64,000 bases of DNA from Bacillus crepusculi (GCF_014764715.1 NZ_JACXXE010000001.1:682001-746000), one strand, 5' to 3'; numbered from the stretch's first letter, positions 10,185 through 18,695 are shown. A program made the numbers and translations. Notes: a model not told the origin generated them from the sequence alone.

Positions 10185-10918
10185 TTCATTTCTTCTCTTA
10201 TTTTCACCGCTCGGTCAGGAAAGTCAGTAAAAATCCCATCGACGCCTAAGGAGAACATGTTTCGCATCTGCTTCTCACTGTTTACTGTAAACGGCCTGAT
10301 CACTTGCTTAGCAGCATGGAGAACCGACACGACCTCTTTCGTTACCCCAGCACCCTTAATATTTGGATGGTATCCCCTTGCAGGTATTGTTTTCAAATAC
10401 ATCTCTGGCTGATGAATCACATCCATCGTAAGTACCGCAAGTTCAATTTGTGGCATCAGTTTGTGAAAAAGAGCTAAACTGCCGTGATGAAAGGATGAAA
10501 CAAGTACACGATCCTCTATTTGAAAGTGTTCAATTTGCTCTTTTACTTTCTCTTCGATACCTGGATATCGATAAATGGAGTTTTTCAGCTCAATATTAAT
10601 GAATAATGATGATTGCTGCGCAACTAGCTCCAATACTTCCTCTAAAAGGGGAATAGACACAGCACCTGTTTCTTCATAGAAAGAATGACTTGCATCCCCT
10701 GCTTTTAACTCTTCATATGTATGGTCCTTCACTAAACCTTTCATATTCGTCGTTCGGTTCAGCTTCTCATCGTGAATGACAGCCAGCCTGCCGTCTTTCG
10801 TGAGCTGAACATCAAGCTCAATACCGTCAGCTCCAGAATGGAGTGCATGCTCAAAGGCAATCATGGTGTTTTCAGGATAGATTCCTTTAAAGCCTCTATG
10901 TGCAAAAATTTTCGTCAT
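10181..10918 (-). CDS. yqiK: Cytoplasmic glycerophosphodiester phosphodiesterase
   Basis: 245 aa, GDPD family TIM barrel. The N-terminal FAHRGFKGIYPENT gives the catalytic His and Arg, and GIELDVQLTKDG plus VIHDEKLNRTT carry the metal-binding Glu, Asp and second His. No signal peptide, so it probably acts on internal glycerophosphodiesters, yielding glycerol 3-phosphate. The position next to yqzF matches B. subtilis. Confidence 0.9.
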   Translation of the reverse strand: MTKIFAHRGFKGIYPENTMIAFEHALHSGADGIELDVQLTKDGRLAVIHDEKLNRTTNMKGLVKDHTYEELKAGDASHSFYEETGAVSIPLLEEVLELVAQQSSLFINIELKNSIYRYPGIEEKVKEQIEHFQIEDRVLVSSFHHGSLALFHKLMPQIELAVLTMDVIHQPEMYLKTIPARGYHPNIKGAGVTKEVVSVLHAAKQVIRPFTVNSEKQMRNMFSLGVDGIFTDFPDRAVKIREEMK

Positions 10919-10989
10919 ATGTCACCTCTAAATATGATGCTTACTTCCATTATGACGGGTCTTTTTCAGTTTTTCCAGTTTGGGCACAT

Positions 10990-11022
10990 AAAAAAACCCC
11001 TTCTTTTAAATGCGAAGAGGTT
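10990..11022 (-). terminator. Terminator of the rap-phr operon
   Basis: On the minus strand the stem AACCTCTTC / GAAGGGGTT (one G-U pair) is followed by seven T. It begins about 16 nt after the phr stop codon. Confidence 0.85.
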
Positions 11023-11037
11023 GAAAGATCAATTCGA

Positions 11038-11148
11038 TCACGTAATCGCTCTGATGGCTTGCTCCGTCATCTCTGCGTCGAGAGCAAAAAGGGAAGAAAA
11101 TACTGCGACTGCTGTAACGACTGTTACACCTAACAACAACTTTTTCAT
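11038..11148 (-). CDS. Phr pre-peptide, partner of the adjacent Rap protein
   Basis: 36 aa. A basic start (MKKLLLG) and hydrophobic core (VTVVTAVAVFSSLFA) form a secretion signal, followed by LDAEMTEQAIRAIT. The last five residues, IRAIT, fit the Phr pattern x-R-x-x-T (PhrA ends ARNQT, PhrE SRNVT), so the secreted, re-imported signal is probably IRAIT. GGAGG lies 7 nt upstream of ATG 11148. The start overlaps the rap stop (ATGA). I cannot assign it to a named B. subtilis Phr. Confidence 0.88.
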   Translation of the reverse strand: MKKLLLGVTVVTAVAVFSSLFALDAEMTEQAIRAIT

Positions 11149-12245
11149 AAGATAACCTCCACTTTCTTTTGAAGTATTTGTGCATCGAATTTCTTTTCAA
11201 GAAAACGTATAGCATTTTGATAGTCATTTCTTTCCTTGAAGTATTTCGATATTTGTTCAGACAAATCCTCAAGCTCCACATATAATCTATTTTTTTCTAT
11301 GTAGTCTAATTTTTCAGAGAATACGTCTGCTACTCCACTATTTTCGCACATCAAATCTAAAATTTCAAATTTTACTATATATTCATTATTTTGGATATCA
11401 CAACTATACTGAATACCCTCTTTGATATATTCTTTCGCCTCTTGATCTCCTAGATGAACTAAAGCATTTGCCAGAACATATAAAGATTGGATGTAATAAT
11501 GGCTATTGTCGCGGTGAATTTGAATGCCCATCCCTTTTTTTGCATATTGTGCGCTTTTATCATAATCAGGCTTTGCATAATAAAGGACGGCTAAATTGTG
11601 ATAGCATTTCCCAATCAGCACTTCATTGTTAATGCGCTTACTTTTCTCAAGTGCCTCTTGATATTTAGCCTCTGCTTCATCGAATTGGAACAAATCAATA
11701 CAATTGCTGGCATGTAAAATTAAGCTGTCAATCGCCTGCGCTGTATACTCTTCATGCGCTTTGAATGTATCGATGGCTTTTTTAATATGATTAATGGAGA
11801 TGAAATTTTGTTTCAGCTCGTAATAAATCGAAGCAACCTTATGGTGAAAAGTTCCCACTTCCAGATCTTCATTCACACGTTTTAGGCGCTGTTCCGCAAT
11901 TTTGTAAAAACTAATGGCCTCATCATACTTCTTTACATATGCAGCGTATTGGCCTTTGTAAAAGTAAAAATAAAAATTAATAATGTCATCTGCTTTTTCA
12001 TCGAGCGTTCCGACACTTTTCATAATTTGATTGGCTTTTTCAATATTTCCAAGTAACATTTCATGTCTGCCGTCAACTAGCTGATAATAAAGGAGAACTT
12101 CGCGGTCTTCATCTGTATTTTTTAGCAAATTCTGAATTTTCTCTTTATAGATAGCAGATTTTTCTAGATCATTCTGAGAAATGACCCTCGTCCACTTGCT
12201 AATTTCGTTCGCTACTTCAGCAGAGTGGATTTTCAGCTTTCCCAT
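11145..12245 (-). CDS. Rap family response-regulator phosphatase or anti-activator, TPR protein
   Basis: 366 aa. The N-terminal three-helix bundle includes LLYYQLVDGRHEMLL near residues 51-65, the Rap signature. TPR repeats from about residue 100 onward form the Phr pocket. Raps act on Spo0F~P or bind ComA. Position 48 is Arg (DEDREVL) where many Raps, as I remember them, have EDQ with a catalytic Gln, so phosphatase activity is uncertain. The gene is followed by its own phr and lies two genes from spo0A, where B. subtilis has yqiG-yqiI. Promoter elements and a Spo0A box lie upstream. Confidence 0.9.
   Translation of the reverse strand: MGKLKIHSAEVANEISKWTRVISQNDLEKSAIYKEKIQNLLKNTDEDREVLLYYQLVDGRHEMLLGNIEKANQIMKSVGTLDEKADDIINFYFYFYKGQYAAYVKKYDEAISFYKIAEQRLKRVNEDLEVGTFHHKVASIYYELKQNFISINHIKKAIDTFKAHEEYTAQAIDSLILHASNCIDLFQFDEAEAKYQEALEKSKRINNEVLIGKCYHNLAVLYYAKPDYDKSAQYAKKGMGIQIHRDNSHYYIQSLYVLANALVHLGDQEAKEYIKEGIQYSCDIQNNEYIVKFEILDLMCENSGVADVFSEKLDYIEKNRLYVELEDLSEQISKYFKERNDYQNAIRFLEKKFDAQILQKKVEVIL
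11242..11271 (-). promoter_or_regulatory. Possible sigma-H promoter for phr inside the rap 3' end
   Basis: The minus strand reads TGAGGATTT, 12 nt, ATCGAAATA, close to the sigma-H pattern (RNAGGAWWW, 11-12 nt, RNNGAATWW) with one mismatch in each element. It is about 95 bp upstream of phr. Several B. subtilis phr genes are known to have such secondary sigma-H promoters. Confidence 0.4.
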
Positions 12246-12268
12246 AACCTCACCCTCTTCTTTTCATT

Positions 12269-12297
12269 ATTATAGCATAGTAAAAGAATGTGAAAAT
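12269..12297 (-). promoter_or_regulatory. Probable sigma-A promoter of rap-phr
   Basis: A perfect -10 TATAAT (plus positions 12269-12274) lies about 24 bp before the rap start. The -35 region is weak (TTTTCA at 16 nt spacing), which fits an activated promoter. Confidence 0.5.
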
Positions 12298-12304
12298 TAT
12301 TAAA

Positions 12305-12311
12305 TTCGACA
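12305..12311 (-). promoter_or_regulatory. Spo0A box upstream of rap
   Basis: TGTCGAA on the minus strand, the 0A-box core, lies just upstream of the rap -35 region. The position suits direct control by Spo0A~P; whether it activates or represses cannot be told from sequence. Confidence 0.5.
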
Positions 12312-12645
12312 ATGGGAATATTCAGTTCAAATGGCACAATCTCTAAGAAGCCAGTGACTTTAAAACGCCAACCAACCAGGTCGATAGAAATAGAACTTTC
12401 GATCTCATTAGCTTTAATTACCAATTACATCAGACTTTTTCCTCTCATCCTTTTACTTACGAATGAGCGTTTCCTTCTTCTACATCGGTTGATTGGCGTA
12501 GCTGATTATCACTACTTTATGTCATATCGAATTCTTTCATGCTTTATTTTTCATTTTATTCTGAAAATAAAGCAGAGCCCGTTTGTCAATTTAAACATTA
12601 AGATGATTTTATCAATATAACCATTTTTTAACAATGTTTTTCAAC
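12312..12645. other. AT-rich intergenic region between rap and spo0A
   Basis: About 330 bp with no convincing gene. It holds one 0A-like heptamer on the plus strand (TTTGTCAAT, 12582-12590). A 63-codon minus-strand ORF (12233-12424) overlaps the rap promoter and looks spurious. Confidence 0.5.
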
Positions 12646-12646
12646 A

Positions 12647-12676
12647 TAAAAAAACGCCTCTATGAAGAAACGTTTT
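12647..12676 (-). terminator. Terminator of spo0A
   Basis: Minus-strand stem AAAAACGTTTC / GAGGCGTTTTT (two G-U pairs), loop of six, ending in a T-run. It starts about 16 bp after the spo0A stop. Confidence 0.8.
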
Positions 12677-12691
12677 TTCATGTCAATTGAA

Positions 12692-13495
12692 TTAACTTGC
12701 TCTATGTTCTAAACGAAGACGATCTGCCACCATGGCAATAAATTCTGAGTTTGTCGGTTTGGCTTTTGACATGCTAACTGTGTAACCAAAAAGTGAGGAA
12801 ATGGAATCGATGTTTCCTCTACTCCAGGCGACTTCAATGGCATGACGAATCGCTCGTTCCACCCTGCTGGCAGTCGTGTTAAATTTCTTCGCGATGTCTG
12901 GATACAATACTTTTGTAATGCTGCCTAGAAGCTCAATATCATTGTAGACCATAGAAATCGCTTCTCTTAAGTATAAATATCCTTTAATATGAGCTGGCAC
13001 GCCAATTTCATGAATAATCGTCGTAATGCTCGCATCTAAGTTTTTACGTTTCGGTTCAGGTTTGCTGCGAAGGACACTGCTTTGGATAGATGAAGATCGA
13101 TGGGTGATTTGTGTGCCGTTTCCGCTGACTTGACGAATATGACCTACTAGGTTTTCCATGTCAAATGGCTTTAAAATGAAATAGGATGCGCCTAAATCGA
13201 CTGCCTTTTTCGTTACATCTTCTTGTCCGAACGCCGTTAGCATAATCACGCTTGGCTGCTTGGTCATATCAGAGTTTTCACGAAGTCGTTCCAGTACAGC
13301 AAGACCGTCTAAATGAGGCATGATAATATCTAAGAGAAGAACATCGGGCTCTTTATCTTTAAATAACGTCAGACATTCCTGACCATTATACGCCACGCCA
13401 AGTACTTCCATATCTTCCTGTCCCTCAATATACTCTGTCAAAAGACCAACAAGTTCTCGATTGTCATCAGCTACACACACTTTAATTTTCTCCAC
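12692..13495 (-). CDS. spo0A: Sporulation master response regulator Spo0A
   Basis: 267 aa. The receiver domain (1-120) has Asp10, Asp11 and phospho-acceptor Asp56 (LLLDIIMP). After a variable linker comes the Spo0A C-terminal DNA-binding domain (about 150-267) with the recognition helix region [19 protein letters not shown]. It is phosphorylated through the Spo0F-Spo0B relay and binds TGTCGAA boxes, several of which lie in its own upstream region. Followed by a terminator. Confidence 0.98.
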   Translation of the reverse strand: MEKIKVCVADDNRELVGLLTEYIEGQEDMEVLGVAYNGQECLTLFKDKEPDVLLLDIIMPHLDGLAVLERLRENSDMTKQPSVIMLTAFGQEDVTKKAVDLGASYFILKPFDMENLVGHIRQVSGNGTQITHRSSSIQSSVLRSKPEPKRKNLDASITTIIHEIGVPAHIKGYLYLREAISMVYNDIELLGSITKVLYPDIAKKFNTTASRVERAIRHAIEVAWSRGNIDSISSLFGYTVSMSKAKPTNSEFIAMVADRLRLEHRAS

Positions 13496-13552
13496 GTTCT
13501 TTCCTCCCCAATGTCGATTCCTTTATTCTTTGGCAATTCTCTTCTGAGTGTT

Positions 13553-13581
13553 CAATTCGACAAAACCATGCTATCCCCTTT
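13553..13581 (-). promoter_or_regulatory. Sigma-H promoter (Ps) of spo0A overlapping a 0A box
   Basis: The -35 AAAGGGGAT (13573-13581) is imperfect; after 11 nt comes -10 GTCGAATTG (13553-13561). The -10 overlaps TGTCGAA (13556-13562), a 0A box. The B. subtilis spo0A gene is known to have a sigma-H promoter with 0A boxes here. Confidence 0.65.
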
Positions 13582-13661
13582 AAAAAACTTTAATTTTCCG
13601 AATAATAGAGCATTATCTAGCTTTTTCTACGTTTTTCTTAATGAATCGACGATTATTGCAA

Positions 13662-13693
13662 TTTGACAACAACCTATTTTCCATTTTGTCGAA
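13662..13693. promoter_or_regulatory. Two further 0A boxes upstream of spo0A
   Basis: TGTCAAA on the minus strand (13662-13668) and TGTCGAA on the plus strand (13687-13693). Together with the box at 13556 this resembles the multi-operator autoregulatory region of spo0A. Confidence 0.55.
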
Positions 13694-13744
13694 AAATCTC
13701 TTTTTCCTTATTTTATAACATGATGACAGAGAAAGAAAGGGTAG

Positions 13745-13776
13745 AAAAAAACTGCCGGAAGATTCGCGGCAGTTTG
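13745..13776 (-). terminator. Terminator of spoIVB
   Basis: AACTGCCG / CGGCAGTT stem; on the minus strand it is followed by seven T. It lies right after the spoIVB stop. Confidence 0.88.
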
Positions 13777-13779
13777 AGA

Positions 13780-15057
13780 TCAGCTTGCTTTTTTGTTTTT
13801 CTGATAAAGATCGATTCCTGCTTCTGACAGCATCCATTCAATGTGTACGCCGTATCCACTTGTCGGGTCATTGACGAATACGTGTGTGACTGCTCCAATC
13901 ACTTTGCCATTTTGGATGATGGGGCTTCCGCTCATTCCTTGAACAATTCCGCCCGTTTTGCTTAATAACCGTTCATCTGTTACCTTTAGCACCATCCCTT
14001 TTGTAGCCGGGAACTTCTGCGGTGTTGTGCTGACGATTTTAATATCAAACTTCTCCACTTTATCATGATCCACAACGGTTAAGATCTCTGCTGGGCCTTC
14101 TTTTACTTCATTTGATAAAGCGACTGGAAGTGGTTTGTCTGCTACATGATTTTCAAGCTTTTCGGTTAATGTCCCAAAGATACCGAATGGACTGTTGCGC
14201 GAGATATCACCTATCGTTTTTCGCTCGGATGAAAACCTCGCCAGTTTTTCTCCAGGGTTGCCTCCTGTACCTTTTTCAATCGATGTGACGGTTGATCTGA
14301 CAATTTCACCGTTGTCGACAACAATTGGTTTTTTTGTATCCATGTCAGAAATCACATGCCCAAGGGCACCATATTTTTTAGAAGATGGTTCAAAGAAGGT
14401 CATCGTGCCGATTCCTGCTGCGGAATCTCGAATGTAAAGACCAATTCGATAGGTGTTTTCACTTGCATCTTTTGCGGGTGTTAATGTGGTTTGAAAGGTT
14501 TTATGATCTCTTTTTATGAGTAAATGAAGGGTTTCACCCGTTTTCCCTGCTTTCTGGATAAATGGGGTGAGATCATTCATTTTTTCCATTTTTTGACCAT
14601 TGATTTCGATGATCATATCCCCTGATTGAATGCCTGCGGCTTCACCTGGTGATTTTTTGCCGTCTGCTGTTGTGATTTGATGAAAACCTACAACAAGCAC
14701 TCCGACTGAGTGGAGCTTGACGCCAATGGATTGTCCTCCAGGAATGACTTTTAATTCAGGAAGAACATCGACTTTTGTTTTCTTAATAGGGAATCCTTTA
14801 AAATCATAAACAATTTCGGCTTTTCCCGCCTTTTGTCCGGTTACCTCAAGCTGGTTCTTTTTCTCTGAAAGACTAAAGGCTGGTGAAGAAGTATTGGCTG
14901 AGGCTTCAATCGATGTCTCAATTGAGTGCTTCTCTTTTTCAAATACAGCAACATTTGTTGGAATGCTGATATATTCCTTCACTATGCTCATAAACCCTGT
15001 ACTTATTAAAGAAACAAGGAGAATCACACCAATGGCTTTTCTCATCTTTTCGGGCAT
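13780..15057 (-). CDS. spoIVB: SpoIVB serine peptidase, signal for pro-sigma-K activation
   Basis: 425 aa, made in the forespore and secreted into the intermembrane space, where it triggers SpoIVFB. An N-terminal signal anchor (about 8-25) precedes a PDZ domain (about 110-200, with [14 protein letters not shown]) and an SpoIVB peptidase domain. The catalytic Ser is in GMSGSP near residue 375. The C-terminal [14 protein letters not shown] is conserved. Gene order spo0A-spoIVB-recN is as in B. subtilis. I could not define a sigma-F or sigma-G promoter in the 198-bp upstream gap. Confidence 0.95.
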   Translation of the reverse strand: MPEKMRKAIGVILLVSLISTGFMSIVKEYISIPTNVAVFEKEKHSIETSIEASANTSSPAFSLSEKKNQLEVTGQKAGKAEIVYDFKGFPIKKTKVDVLPELKVIPGGQSIGVKLHSVGVLVVGFHQITTADGKKSPGEAAGIQSGDMIIEINGQKMEKMNDLTPFIQKAGKTGETLHLLIKRDHKTFQTTLTPAKDASENTYRIGLYIRDSAAGIGTMTFFEPSSKKYGALGHVISDMDTKKPIVVDNGEIVRSTVTSIEKGTGGNPGEKLARFSSERKTIGDISRNSPFGIFGTLTEKLENHVADKPLPVALSNEVKEGPAEILTVVDHDKVEKFDIKIVSTTPQKFPATKGMVLKVTDERLLSKTGGIVQGMSGSPIIQNGKVIGAVTHVFVNDPTSGYGVHIEWMLSEAGIDLYQKNKKAS

Positions 15058-15231
15058 TCATTTTTCACTCTCCTCGCTCCTTACCCACACCAGAACACTA
15101 ATGTTTTGGCTACATCTATACTTTTGCCTTCTTCGCATGGATTTATAACTGGCACATGTAGAAAATGATTGGATAAATTGATAAAAGAAAAAGAAGATTT
15201 CATGCGTATATACAGCGAATGTTAGACAATA

Positions 15232-15260
15232 TAAAAAAGGCAGCTGGTTATTCAGCTACC
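15232..15260 (-). terminator. Terminator of recN
   Basis: Minus-strand stem GGTAGCTG / CAGCTGCC followed by six T. The stem starts within the recN stop codon. Confidence 0.85.
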
Positions 15261-16989
15261 CTGTCGTTTTGACATCATTTGCTTGGCGCAATAATTCTTT
15301 AGCGTGCTGTTTTGTCAGCTCAGTGACTTCCACACCCGCAATCATTCGGCCAATTTCACTTACTTTTTCTTCATGACTTAATGGTTTGACACTCGTTAGT
15401 GTTCTGCCGGCTTTAGATCGTTTAGAAATGAAGAGATGTGTGTCAGCCATTGCCGCTACTTGAGGCAGATGTGTGATGCATAGCACTTGTGATCCTGCCG
15501 CTACTTTATAAATTTTTTCGGCAATGGCTTGTGCGACCCTGCCGCTGACACCTGTATCAACTTCATCAAAAATAATGGATGTGACTTCTTGTTTGGCTGA
15601 GAAAATACTTTTCACTGCCAGCATAACACGTGAAATCTCTCCACCTGAGGCTACTTTTGACAAGGATTTCATCGGTTCGCCTGTATTTGTAGAAATGACA
15701 AATTGCGCTTGGTCGATACCATTTTTCCCAAGCTGGACGGGCTTTCCGTCTAATAGAGGATAGTCCGTGCTGCCAAAGGGTGCATACCGAATGGCAAAAG
15801 CTGTGTCAAATGAAGACTTCTCCATATACAAATCCTTTAACTCCGCTTGAATTTGTTTTGCTAGCTTTTTGGCCCATTTTTTGCGGAGCTCTGAAACGTT
15901 AAGTGCTTCCAGCAAAGCATCACGGCTCATCGCATCCAGTTTGTTTTTGAGCGTTTGCAGGTGGCTGTCTCGATTTTGGATTTGATCTATTTCTTCTTCA
16001 ATCTTCGCCGCATATTCCAAAATTTCCTCAACCGTTGTACCATACTTTCGCTTTAGCTGCTTCATTTCATTCAATCTAGACTCAATAAAATCAAGACGCG
16101 CCGGGTCGAATTCTAACTGATCCAGCATGCTGCGCATTTGGAAAGTAGAATCCTCCAATAAGTAATAAGAGTTCGACACTTGCTCAGAGAGTTTGTTCAG
16201 ATCATCATTGATCTCAGACACCTGCTCTAGCTCGCTTGAAGCCATCCCAACCCAATCAAGCCCTCCTTGCTCATTGCGCAGGGCGTTATACGCGTTTTGA
16301 AGTGATGAATAGATTTTTTCGTAGTTGCTGATTTGATGACGTTCTTCCTGAAGCTTTTCATCTTCTCCTGGTTCTAATTGAGCCGCTTCAATCTCTTCCA
16401 ATTGAAATTGTAGCAAGTCTAAACGGTGCACCATTTCCTGCTCATTTTCCGAGAGCTGTTTTAGCTTTTGAGCGGTCTTGATATATTGATCATACGCTTC
16501 ATGGTATTGTGATAAAGCAGGTGCAATTTCTTCTGCCCCAAATTGATCAAGCAAATGCAGATGGTTTTCATCCTCCATCAATAGCTGATTATCGTGCTGC
16601 CCATGTATATCGAGCAAAAGCCGCCCTACTTCTCGTAGGAGAGAAATCGTGACAAGCTTCCCATTAATGCGGCAGATGCTTTTTCCGCTATTGTTAATAT
16701 CACGGCGGAGAATCATCATTTCATCCGATGCATCTATTCCTTGCTCTTCGCATAAGGCGAATACAGGATGATGTGCCGGCACAAGAAAAAGCCCTTCCAG
16801 CTCTGCTTTTTTTTCACCGTAACGAACAAATTCAGATGATCCTCTTCCTCCTACAAGAAGTGAGACAGCGTCAATCATGATTGATTTTCCGGCGCCTGTT
16901 TCCCCTGTTAAAACCGTGAGTCCTTTTTCAAATGAAACCGTTAACTCTTCAATGATTGCAAAGTTTTTAATGGTTAGTTCTGCTAACAC
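15256..16989 (-). CDS. recN: DNA repair ATPase RecN
   Basis: 577 aa SMC-like protein for double-strand break repair. Walker A GETGAGKS is at residues 29-36. A long coiled-coil region (about 160-360) separates it from the C-terminal ABC signature (KVASGGEISRVMLA) and Walker B (IIFDEVDTGVSGR). Full length. It lies 34 bp downstream of ahrC. Confidence 0.97.
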   Translation of the reverse strand: MLAELTIKNFAIIEELTVSFEKGLTVLTGETGAGKSIMIDAVSLLVGGRGSSEFVRYGEKKAELEGLFLVPAHHPVFALCEEQGIDASDEMMILRRDINNSGKSICRINGKLVTISLLREVGRLLLDIHGQHDNQLLMEDENHLHLLDQFGAEEIAPALSQYHEAYDQYIKTAQKLKQLSENEQEMVHRLDLLQFQLEEIEAAQLEPGEDEKLQEERHQISNYEKIYSSLQNAYNALRNEQGGLDWVGMASSELEQVSEINDDLNKLSEQVSNSYYLLEDSTFQMRSMLDQLEFDPARLDFIESRLNEMKQLKRKYGTTVEEILEYAAKIEEEIDQIQNRDSHLQTLKNKLDAMSRDALLEALNVSELRKKWAKKLAKQIQAELKDLYMEKSSFDTAFAIRYAPFGSTDYPLLDGKPVQLGKNGIDQAQFVISTNTGEPMKSLSKVASGGEISRVMLAVKSIFSAKQEVTSIIFDEVDTGVSGRVAQAIAEKIYKVAAGSQVLCITHLPQVAAMADTHLFISKRSKAGRTLTSVKPLSHEEKVSEIGRMIAGVEVTELTKQHAKELLRQANDVKTTG

Positions 16990-17023
16990 TCATTTGACAC
17001 CTCTTTTTGTAAACCTGATCTCT

Positions 17024-17473
17024 TTATAGAAGCTCTAAAATTTTGGCCGATACTGTATCCGTATCATCTGGTGTGCGGCAAATAATCAAAATGGTATCAT
17101 CTCCGCAAATGGTTCCCATAATTTCTTCCCAATCTAAATTATCCATTAAAGCCCCGATGGCCTGAGCATTACCTGGCATTGTTTTCAGAACGATTAAATG
17201 GCTGGCAGCATCAAGCTTAATAAATGCATCCATGAGGGATCGCTTCAGTTTTGACAGCGGGTTAAACCGCTGATCAGCAGGAAGGCTGTATTTATACGTT
17301 CCATTGTTCGTCGGTACTTTCACTAAATGTAATTCTTTAATATCTCGTGATACAGTCGCCTGTGTGATGTTATATCCATCAGCTTTCAAAATATCGACTA
17401 ATTCATCTTGTGTTTCGATCTCTTGGCTTGCAATGATTTCTCTAATCTTAATATGTCTTTGACCTTTATTCAT
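17024..17473 (-). CDS. ahrC: Arginine repressor/activator AhrC (ArgR)
   Basis: 149 aa. N-terminal winged helix (about 1-70, with [11 protein letters not shown]) and C-terminal hexamerisation and arginine-binding domain ([14 protein letters not shown]). It represses arginine biosynthesis and activates catabolism. The ATG at 17473 has GGGGGG just upstream. The gene is separated from yqxC by the first terminator-embedded repeat. Confidence 0.95.
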   Translation of the reverse strand: MNKGQRHIKIREIIASQEIETQDELVDILKADGYNITQATVSRDIKELHLVKVPTNNGTYKYSLPADQRFNPLSKLKRSLMDAFIKLDAASHLIVLKTMPGNAQAIGALMDNLDWEEIMGTICGDDTILIICRTPDDTDTVSAKILELL

Positions 17474-17592
17474 TTTGACCCCCCTAGGCGTTTGTTTCTC
17501 AGTTTGTCTTTACGTTCTATGTTATATGATGCACACTTCAAAAAACAAGCATTACGTGAGAAACTGCCAATTCTCGTCTTTTGACCATGTAA

Positions 17593-17622
17593 AAAGGAAT
17601 AATAGCGAGCTATTATTCCTTT
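17593..17622 (-). terminator. Distal copy of the yqxC terminator hairpin
   Basis: AAAGGAATAATAGC, 2-nt loop, and its complement; on the minus strand followed by T5. It is identical over 30 bp to the hairpin at 17797-17828 on the other side of the repeat. Confidence 0.85.
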
Positions 17623-17796
17623 CAGCGTGTAGACAAACCCTCGCATTCGGTGTCAGTCCTGCGCGCTGGTGCTCACGAATATCAAATTCACTCCGCGCCA
17701 GTGCTCGTCCTTCCTAGACTTCAAAGGTTTTCAATCACGCTGAAAAGAAGACAAAGGGCTAAAATAAAGTTCATTTTAGCCCTTTGTCAACAATCT
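17623..17796 (-). repeat. Terminator-embedded repeat, copy A (174 bp)
   Basis: Read on the minus strand: short linker ending TTG, a 15-bp hairpin (ACAAAGGGCTAAAAT and complement, then CTTCTTTT), then a structured part bounded by CAGCGTG and CACGCTG. Inside are two related 10-mers, GCACTGGCGC and GCACCAGCGC, and a TGAAT/ATTCG hairpin. Copies B and C share this core. The repeat is flanked on both sides by the same locus-specific terminator hairpin. No coding capacity is convincing. A non-autonomous mobile element is likely; I know no named family that fits. Confidence 0.85.
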
Positions 17797-17828
17797 AAAA
17801 GGAATAATAGCGAGCTATTATTCCTTTT
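17797..17828 (-). terminator. Proximal copy of the yqxC terminator hairpin
   Basis: AAAAGGAATAATAGC stem with 2-nt loop, ending TTTT on the minus strand, 12 bp after the yqxC stop. The repeat core follows directly. Confidence 0.85.
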
Positions 17829-17840
17829 GTTTGAATGATC

Positions 17841-18695
17841 TCATGTGTCAGCCGGCTCAGGACTGTTTTTCTTTTGTTTCAATACGGAATGGGCTTCCTT
17901 GACCACTTTCTCAAGTTCAGAAGCTGGAAGTGCCGCATTCTTCTCTTGATCAGGATGGAGGACCAAATGAAGCAGGAATTCAATATTTCCGTCGCCACCA
18001 GTGATTGGTGAAAAAGCAACATCCTTTACATCATAGCCTTCTTTTGCAGCAAATTGATTCATTTCTTCTAGCACACCAAGGTGGACAGATGGATCACGCA
18101 CGATGCCTTTTTTTCCGACAAGCTCTCTGCCTGCTTCAAATTGCGGCTTGACGAGCGCAATACAGTCACCGCCTGGGACAAGAATATGCTTTAAAGCCGG
18201 AAGAATGAGTTTAAGTGAAATAAAAGACACATCAATCGACGCCACTTCTGGCAATCCTTCAGTAAAATCAGCTGGGACGGAATGGCGGAAATTGGTGCGT
18301 TCCATCACGATCACTCGGTCATCCTGTCTTAATTTCCACGCAAGCTGATTGTAGCCAACATCAACTGCGTATGATTTGACCGCTCCATTTTGGAGGGCAC
18401 AATCTGTGAATCCGCCTGTTGATGAGCCGATATCGATCAGCATTTTTCCTTCAACAGTTAAGTCAAATTCTTTTAGCGCTTTTTCAAGCTTTAACCCGCC
18501 GCGGCTCACATATTTTAAAGGGTTGCCTTTCACTGTGAGCGGTGTATCACGGGCGATTTTTTCTCCTGGTTTATCCAAACGGGTTTCATTTGAGTAAACG
18601 ATCCCTGCCATAATGGCACGCTTTGCTTTCTCTCTCGTTTCCATTAGTCCTTGTTCAACTAATAAAACGTCAAGTCGTTCCTTCTTTGATGTCAT
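17841..18695 (-). CDS. yqxC: S4-domain, TlyA-like rRNA 2'-O-methyltransferase
   Basis: 284 aa. The N-terminal S4 RNA-binding domain (about 5-65, [11 protein letters not shown]) precedes a FtsJ-like methyltransferase with SAM motif [14 protein letters not shown] near residue 85-98 and [12 protein letters not shown]. Predicted to methylate ribosomal RNA (family knowledge from TlyA). The 3' neighbour is a terminator-embedded repeat; the start overlaps dxs by 4 bp. Confidence 0.88.
   Translation of the reverse strand: MTSKKERLDVLLVEQGLMETREKAKRAIMAGIVYSNETRLDKPGEKIARDTPLTVKGNPLKYVSRGGLKLEKALKEFDLTVEGKMLIDIGSSTGGFTDCALQNGAVKSYAVDVGYNQLAWKLRQDDRVIVMERTNFRHSVPADFTEGLPEVASIDVSFISLKLILPALKHILVPGGDCIALVKPQFEAGRELVGKKGIVRDPSVHLGVLEEMNQFAAKEGYDVKDVAFSPITGGDGNIEFLLHLVLHPDQEKNAALPASELEKVVKEAHSVLKQKKNSPEPADT

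Noticed and set aside
10772..11155. 127-codon plus-strand ORF across yqiK and phr
   Set aside because: Antisense to two supported genes and to a terminator.
12233..12424. 63-codon minus-strand ORF between spo0A and rap
   Set aside because: It overlaps the rap promoter and start region, has no ribosome site, and resembles no family I know.
15058..15231. Sigma-F or sigma-G promoter for spoIVB
   Set aside because: Expected from B. subtilis, but I could not align a convincing -35/-10 pair.
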